DNA from: Cryptococcus deneoformans JEC21
Lineage: Eukaryota; Basidiomycota; Tremellomycetes; Tremellales; Cryptococcaceae
Assembly (NCBI RefSeq): GCF_000091045.1
Contig: NC_006684.1
Location: 515,001 to 579,000 of the forward strand
DNA length: 64,000 bases
Reading direction: 5' to 3'
This document shows, one piece after another, positions 57,894 through 64,000 of the stretch. A model generated the notes under the pieces. The model ran no database searches and had not been told where the DNA came from. It saw only the letters and a program-made list of their open reading frames with translations. Every line of letters begins with the position of its first letter. The first letter of the stretch is position 1. The translations under genes were made by a program, and so were the position numbers.

Positions 57894-58199
57894 ACTGAGC
57901 ACTGATTCAACTTCAGATCTGATTGGTTTACAGAAAAAAACTGAGCTAATTATACCGTAACAAAATGTAAAGACCAACTAAACAGAGACAATTGTAGCAG
58001 CAGTAATATCGCGTACGGTTTTGCCTGTACCGACCGTCGGTGGACGGTCGAACGGACGATAGATTGAATTGCCCTCCACGCCATCATTTTCTTTATTGTT
58101 CATTTTGATTCCGTTCCTCGACGACTTTGCCGTTTCCCTTTTATTACTCACCTCCTCTACGTATTTGTTAACTCCACATCCCATCTTGCACATCCAGAA
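57894..58199. promoter_or_regulatory. Divergent promoter UBR7 / PRP5
   Basis: 306 bases between divergent starts. Near 58029 a palindromic GACCGTCGGTGGACGGTC repeat is visible. No TATA box is clear. Confidence 0.5.
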
Positions 58200-61100
58200 A
58201 TGCCTAGATCACCGTATAGATCATCGAACAGGAGCTATCGCAGCCCCTCGCCTTCCCGGTACGACCGATCTCACCCGAGCTCCTCTTCTAGACGTCAAGA
58301 CGACCGAAAAGCCTCGAGGTACGACGACGATTATTCGAGGGACCGAGAGAGAGATAGGGAAAGGGAAAGGGATAGGACTAGAGACTACAGGGATAGAGAT
58401 AGGGATTATGATAGGAGGCGAGATAAGGACAGATATCGTGATGATGACCGAGACAGACGGAGGAGAGACGATAAAGATGACAGGCGGCGAGAAGAGAGGG
58501 ATCGAGGTTCTGACCGCAAGAGAGATTCTGAGAGGAGATCTCCTATGTCGACCATTCGTGTGGATCCTATTGTATCATTAGCTTCACCTGTTCCGGAAAC
58601 TGAAGAGGAGAAGAAACGAAAGGCAAAAGAGAGACTGGAAACTTGGAAGCGCCAGCGTGCCTTGAAGGAGGGCAAGTCTGCAGCTGCAACACCTGAGCCG
58701 AAGAGCACTGCACCTCCCCCCGTTACCTGTGAGTGCAATTTGGCCTCCCTCTGTTGGATCCATTACTAATCGGGATACTGTAGCTGGCCTGCCGCCTAAA
58801 CCTACCGCCTTTTCCCTCTCTCGTATCGGTCTCCCACTCAAACCCACAAATCCAACGCCACTCAAACGTAGCATGGCTGCTCTTGACGACGAAGATACAT
58901 CTGACCGCAAACTTCAGAAGCTCGATCTACCTGATTTTGATCCTGAAGTCCAGTCAGGAGACGCGGCTCAGGTGGGCTCCATTGGTGCAGACTTGGCAGT
59001 GGCGGATGGAGATGAAGATGATGATACGGTGGTGAAAAAGGAGGAGGAGAAGGAGGAGAAGATGGATATAGACAAGAAAGCGGAAGAAGATGAGGAAGAG
59101 GACCCGTTGGATGCGTTCATGAGAGACAACGTGCAGCAGGTCGTAGAGGTGAACAAGGCGGACGCCAAGCGAATGGGGTTGCGGGTTGCTGAGGATGGCA
59201 GCGACGACGAAAATCAGGGACAAGTCGTGGAGAAGGATAAGCTTGCCGAAGCGGAGGCGTTGTTGCAGTGCGTTTCATTTTTCTCCAAACCAAAGAGCAT
59301 ATGCTTACAACTCATTGAAGACAAGCTGCGGCTAAATCACGCAAGAAAGATCTTCCTCCTCCTGACCATTCCAAGATCGACTATGAACCTTTCCGCAAGG
59401 CTTTCTACGTACCGCCTGTTGAAGTATTGGAGATGGATGAGGAAGAGGCTGAGTTAGTGCGTTTGGAAATGGACGGCATCAAAATTCGAGGACAGGATGC
59501 TCCAAAGCCAGTTAGGAACTGGGGCGCCTTTGGCCTGCCTCAGGGGTGGTAAGTCTATCATCTTATTGTATGCGAAATACAATATTCTGACGTTTAATAG
59601 CCTCGATGTAATCAAGCACCAAGGTTGGGAAACACCCACGTCCATTCAAGCTCAGGCTATCCCAGCTATAATGTCCGGCCGAGACGTCATCGGTATTGCT
59701 AAAACCGGTTCCGGTAAGACTGTTGCTTTCCTCTTGCCAATGCTCCGTCACGTTCGCGACCAAAGGCCTGTGTCCGGTAGTGAAGGGCCTATTGCGGTTG
59801 TCATGTCACCTACCAGGGAGTTGGCCTCTCAGATTTACAAAGAATGCCAGCCCTTTCTTAAGGTGCTCAACATTAGGGTAAGTTCAGGTCTTCCTAATTA
59901 AAGACTGTCGAGCTAAGTTTTGCATGTAGGCTTCCTGCTGCGTCGGCGGTTCGTCAATTAGTGAGGATATCGCTGCCATGAAGAAAGGTGCCGAAGTGGT
60001 TATTTGCACTCCTGGCCGAATGATTGACCTTCTCACCGCCAATAACGGCCGAGTCACAAACGTCCGACGCACCACTTACATCGTTATGGATGAGGCCGAC
60101 CGAATGTTTGATATGGGCTTTGAACCTCAAGTCATGAAAATTATCAATAATGTTAGACCGAGCGCCCAGAAGGTTCTATTCTCAGCAACATTCCCCAAGA
60201 CAATGGAATCACTTGCGAGGAGAATTTTGGTGAAGCCTTTGGAGATCACAGTCGGAGGCAGAAGTGTTGTTGCACCCGAAATTGACCAGCGTGTCGAAGT
60301 GCGTGATGGTGATACGAAGTTCACACGTTTGCTTGAAATTCTTGGTGAGATGGGCGAGGAGCACAAGGACGAAGATGATTTCCGCACCCTTATCTTTGTA
60401 GACCGTCAAGAAAGTGCGGATGATCTATTTAGAGAACTGCTACAGAGAGGTTATGTCTGTGCTTCACTGCACGGCGGTAAAGAGCAGGTCGATCGAGATG
60501 AAGCGATCAAAAACTTCAAGAATGGTGATGTGCCTATAATTGTGGCGACTTCAGTAGCGGCAAGGGGTTTGGATGTAAAAGAGTTGAAGCTTGTCATTGT
60601 GAGTTTCTCGTTTGTCCATCATGAGGCTGTATGCTGATTCTTCAAAAGAATTATGACGCACCTAACCATATGGAAGACTATGTTCATCGTGCTGGCCGAA
60701 CAGGTCGTGCGGGGAACAAAGGCACTTGCATAACATTTATCACGCCGGAGCAGGAAAGGTTCTCCGTCGACATCGTACGAGCTTTGGAAGCGAGTAAGGC
60801 ATTCATCCCCGATGACCTGAAAAAGATGTCGGATTGTAAGTAGACTTTTTACCCTTATGATGAAAATCACTGATGGTAAATTAGCATTCCTCGGTAAGAT
60901 CAAGTCTGGCAAAGCCCGAGCAGCTGGTAGTGGATACAGTGGTAAAGGTCTCGAGCGAATCGAACGCCGTCGGGAGGAGAAAGACCGAGCTGAAAAGACC
61001 ACCTACGGCGATACGTCTGAAGCCCTGTCACTCTCCTCGCGTGAGGGTGCTGTCATCCCCTACAAAGCCAAGACGAATGAGTTCAAGCCTCCAGAGACCT

Positions 61101-61729
61101 CTCACAAGGGTGAAGCAGACTATACATTCACAGAAATCAAGGTTGATATCGTCAATGGCCCTGCGCCGGACCGCGTGTCCTCTCAACCTGTATTTAACCC
61201 GAAGAACGCCGTGGCCTCTTTGCCAGCACAAACACTGGCGGCACTGGAGAAGGCAAAGAAGGAGGGCCGAGGCGTAGATGCGGCGAATCTGGCAAATGTG
61301 GTGGCCAAACTTACCCAATCTATCGAACTCACCAAAGCCGAGAAACTTGGTCTGGCGGCAGCCACCTCTGCACCTCGTCTTGCTCCTGGTGCGAGAACAA
61401 AAGATCCCGACGCTACCGACTGGCATGCTATTTTCCCCATCAATGATTACCCTCAAAAGGCTCGTTGGAAGGCTACCAATAAGGAGCAAATGACTTTGCT
61501 GCAAGAAGTTTCAGGAGCAAGTATCACAATGCGAGGCAGATTTTACCCGCCTGGGGAGGAACCTGCGTTGGGTGGTGAACCCAAGTTGAGTCTGTTGATA
61601 GAGAGCAACGACGAAATGAGAGTGAGGGCTGCTGTAGAAGAAATTCGAAGGGTGCTGGTCGAAGGATCAGTACAAGCACTTAATGCGGTCGATAGAGCGG
61701 GTGCGAGTGGCGGGAGGTACGCTGTGTAG
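58200..61729 (+). CDS. PRP5: DEAD-box pre-mRNA splicing helicase Prp5
   Basis: Prp5/DDX46 remodels U2 snRNP so that it can pair with the branch site. The N-terminus is an RS/RD-like domain ([31 protein letters not shown]), then an acidic segment ([17 protein letters not shown]). The helicase core has the Q motif [20 protein letters not shown], motif I AKTGSGKT, Ia [68 protein letters not shown] and [14 protein letters not shown]-terminal Lys/Ala-rich part ends [11 protein letters not shown]. Six or seven introns are used. The DEAD box preceded by VM and the sequence around WGAFGLPQG identify Prp5 rather than Dbp2 or Prp28. Confidence 0.95.
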
Positions 61730-62435
61730 AAAAAGTGCTTTTATCGAGCTTTCCATGATGTATGCATGCAGATTTTTCGTTTCGAACCTTCTGACGGCTA
61801 CGGCAGTCAAGATCAGCCTTCTTATGATCTCGTCAGTATGAAGCTTCATAGTCCACATGATAAATAAGAGATCGGTAATAGCAGTTGTGGAAGAGTGTTA
61901 TACTGCATAATATCAACAGCCTAACGATAGTCTAGAAGTTGATGATTCGAACATCCAGTATCCAGATTGATTATAAAATACTTTCACCAGAAACCAAACC
62001 AGGTATTTGTTAGGAAATCGATCTGTACGTCGGGCGTAGCCTTGAATCTACTACTTGTGCTGAGTCAACGATTAATCTTCTCTTCTCAGTGCTGATAAGC
62101 ACAACACCTATAGAAAGATAATAACATACGAGCTTGAATGTGCACTGAAGAAAATTTAAAAACAAAAACATGAAAAGGTATCTGGAAAAGATGATGCAAA
62201 TCGAAGTGAATAATAATGACGGGAAGGTGCCGAGGTTAATAAAAGGTGTAAAAAAAGGTGCTAGTGAGTACGAATCAGATATGTAGATGCAGGCTTTTGC
62301 TAAGAATCGGAAGGAGGTCAGCCAAGCATGATTCGCGTCCTTCATTTAATAATACCATCAATATTTAACTTCCGTTATACTGCAGTAGATCATACCGGCC
62401 ATATGGTGGATAGTATAGAACGACTCCGAAGGTAT
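61730..62435. other. Convergent 3' region PRP5 / RQT4
   Basis: 706 bases, AT-rich, with no supported gene. It is longer than the other convergent gaps here (72-294 bases). A 111-codon minus-strand frame is hydrophobic and low-complexity (LFTSICIIFSRYLFMFLFLN); I do not consider it a gene. Confidence 0.5.
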
Positions 62436-63996
62436 TTACGCTTTGGTTTGAGCTCCTGGTACGACCCTTCCTGCTTCTCCAGTCTTCAGCTTTCCCTTTC
62501 TTCTCCTTCCCATGGTGTTCTCATTGACTTGACTCATCACAATTACGTCCACCCCGACATATTTCATTGCATTTCCCCTTTTCTCTGCCTTCATGTCACC
62601 CCACGGCTTGCCTTCCTCCTTCCTCCAACTGAGGACCTTCGTAAGTTCCTTCTCGGCCTTAATCCGATCAACAGGTATTGAACGTGGGCGAGGCATGATA
62701 TTCTCCGGCGGTGGAGTTGTGAGGCGAGGAGACGGTGCAGAGGACCCAGTACGGTACGTGGTAGTGGTAACCGTGGCTCGACCTTTCCCCTTGTCTTTTG
62801 CCCCAATTGAGATAACTTTCCTGGCTCCTCCGAGGGGTACGTTGTTTGTCCCTGTTGCGCTAGCTGACCCGGAGGCCAAGCTAGGAAATTGTCCACCGCC
62901 GCTTTCTGCTTGCAACATTTCCTGTCTCTCACGTTCACGCTCCAGCTCTTCGACACGCTCCTTCTCCATCTGATCTTCGAGGTCAGTTTCCACCTTGAGG
63001 ATGAGGCGGGTAAGTTGGGCGGGATTGTAAAGGGGTTGGGCGCAAGAAGGGCAAGGAAGATGAGGCGCATGCAACTTGCAGATAATGAGAGCGCATGTTT
63101 GACAAATAGGAGTGTATGGTGATAGAGGGTGCATCCGAGCTACAATGATATGTCAACACTGCTTGGCCAGACAGCCATAAAGAACCGCACTTACCCTGAC
63201 AAAAACAGTTGTAACCTTCACCGGGCTTTGGCCCACTTTCCTGAATACTTCTCAAACTTGCAATGATCGCTTCAATCTTTTTGACCTCTTTGCTCTTGGG
63301 TACATCCCAAATCTTTTCCACTTTGCCCTTGCCTTTTCCACTTCCGACTCCCGCGGATGACTTGGGCTTTTCCACGATACTGACAGATATCGCCCCGCCT
63401 TGCCTCTGCCTGGATAAAGGAGTGTTGGATCCCGACCGGGACCCACCTGGTTGAGAAGACCTTCCGATTTGGAAAGATGTATCGTCGGCATTCCTATTTT
63501 TCATATATACCTTCCCACCAGGGCCAAACGCCGCCTCAAACTCTTTGGTACTAATACCAGAGCTGCTACCGGCAGTGGGAGTGGAGACATGAGCGGGTGT
63601 CTTCGCTTTTGCTTTTGATTTGAGTATATCGGCATCGGGAGTAAGCTGAGTGTTAGGAACTGAAGAAGGAGTGTTGGTGAGGGATGGGAAGCGTAGAGCG
63701 AGATAACGGGAAGTGAAGTCTTTTGCTGCTTGGGAGGGACCTAAGAAATCCTACAATGGGTTATTAGTTCAGTATCGGATGAAACGTCTCCATACATACT
63801 TGTAAATGTGTGCGAAGCCTGGGTTCAATATTCTGGCTCTCGAGGTCGGGCACGATCATTTGCTTCACCGATTCATCGTCTGGAGCGTAGTGTCAGCTAC
63901 TATGACGGTTTTGGCTTGGGCGGAACGGCGGAACACACCGAGGCCTAAGATGTTAGCAATATCTTTGACAACCCAGGGGGGGCGTTGAGGAAGCAT
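62436..63996 (-). CDS. RQT4: RQC-trigger complex subunit Rqt4 / TRIP4 (ASC-1) homologue
   Basis: Rqt4/TRIP4 works in the ribosome-quality-control trigger complex that splits collided ribosomes. The N-terminal part MLPQRPPWVVKDIANILGLD ends across a GTGTGT intron into DDESVKQMIVPDLESQN. A long polar linker follows (FGPGGKVYMKN, VPKSKEVKKIEAIIASLRSI). The diagnostic C2HC5 zinc finger reads GYNCFCQ|ARMHPLSPYTPICQTC, CALIICKLHAPHLPCPSC; it spans an intron near 63140-63190. After a coiled coil (EKERVEELERERERQEMLQ), a basic C-terminus ends VPGAQTKA. The start ATG lies at 63996, four bases from the window edge, so the coding region appears complete. Confidence 0.9.
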
Positions 63997-64000
63997 TGCT

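Noticed and set aside
62010..62345. A 111-codon hydrophobic minus-strand frame in the PRP5/RQT4 gap
   Set aside because: AT-rich 3'-flank sequence giving Phe/Leu/Ile runs; no family resemblance.
1..64000. CRISPR arrays, operons, prophages or biosynthetic gene clusters
   Set aside because: This is an intron-rich eukaryotic nuclear region; no regularly spaced repeats and no clustered secondary-metabolism genes were seen.

Overview
This is a nuclear window from a basidiomycete yeast, almost certainly a Cryptococcus species. The genes are dense and cut by many short GT-AG introns of about 45-60 bases with CTAAC/CTRAC-like branch sites. Intergenic gaps are short. The FKBP12 gene, once spliced, reads as the Cryptococcus rapamycin/FK506-binding protein with few differences from what I remember. 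I did not settle the exact species; a member of the C. neoformans/gattii complex or a close relative fits.

Layout. 1-16 kb: the 3' part of PUF6 (+), a D-2-hydroxyglutarate dehydrogenase (-), a 2.8-kb stretch with no convincing gene, a perilipin-like lipid-droplet protein (+), a mitochondrial malonyl-CoA:ACP transacylase homologue that lacks its catalytic serine (-), a small five-exon acylphosphatase (+), and a Rho-type GEF with DH-PH-CNH domains (+). 16-30 kb: the spliceosomal cyclophilin PPWD1 (+) converging on FKBP12/FRR1 (-), a short-chain dehydrogenase (-), a mitochondrial MDL1-type ABC half-transporter (-), a leucine-rich-repeat protein (-) divergent from ALG14 (+), a chelatase-like protein (-), and a hydrophilic Gly/Gln-rich protein (-).

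30.3-33.3 kb is the accessory patch. It holds a Mutator-like (MULE) element with matching terminal inverted repeats, a 9-bp target duplication and a transposase lacking its catalytic core. A nuclear copy of the 3' end of the mitochondrial large-subunit rRNA gene lies about 300 bases further on.

33-64 kb: SIP5 (-), valyl-tRNA synthetase (-) divergent from AP-2 mu (+), a DUF1295 membrane protein (-) divergent from mitochondrial ribosomal protein uL11m (+), an FTR1 iron permease (-) divergent from a nucleotide-sugar/triose-phosphate-type transporter (+), a Ser/Thr-rich single-pass membrane protein (+), a hormone-sensitive-lipase-like hydrolase (-), a UBR7-type protein (-) divergent from the DEAD-box splicing helicase PRP5 (+), and RQT4/TRIP4 (-), which begins four bases from the right edge.

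The genes form no operon or metabolic cluster. Recurring themes are mitochondrial function (D2HGDH, MCT1-like, MDL1, uL11m, and the long forms of ValRS and FKBP12), splicing (PPWD1, PRP5) and lipid droplets/lipolysis (perilipin, HSL-like). The most notable observations are an in-frame mitochondrial-type leader on FKBP12, an MCT1 homologue missing two key active-site residues, the MULE/NUMT patch, and an acylphosphatase gene visible only after splicing.
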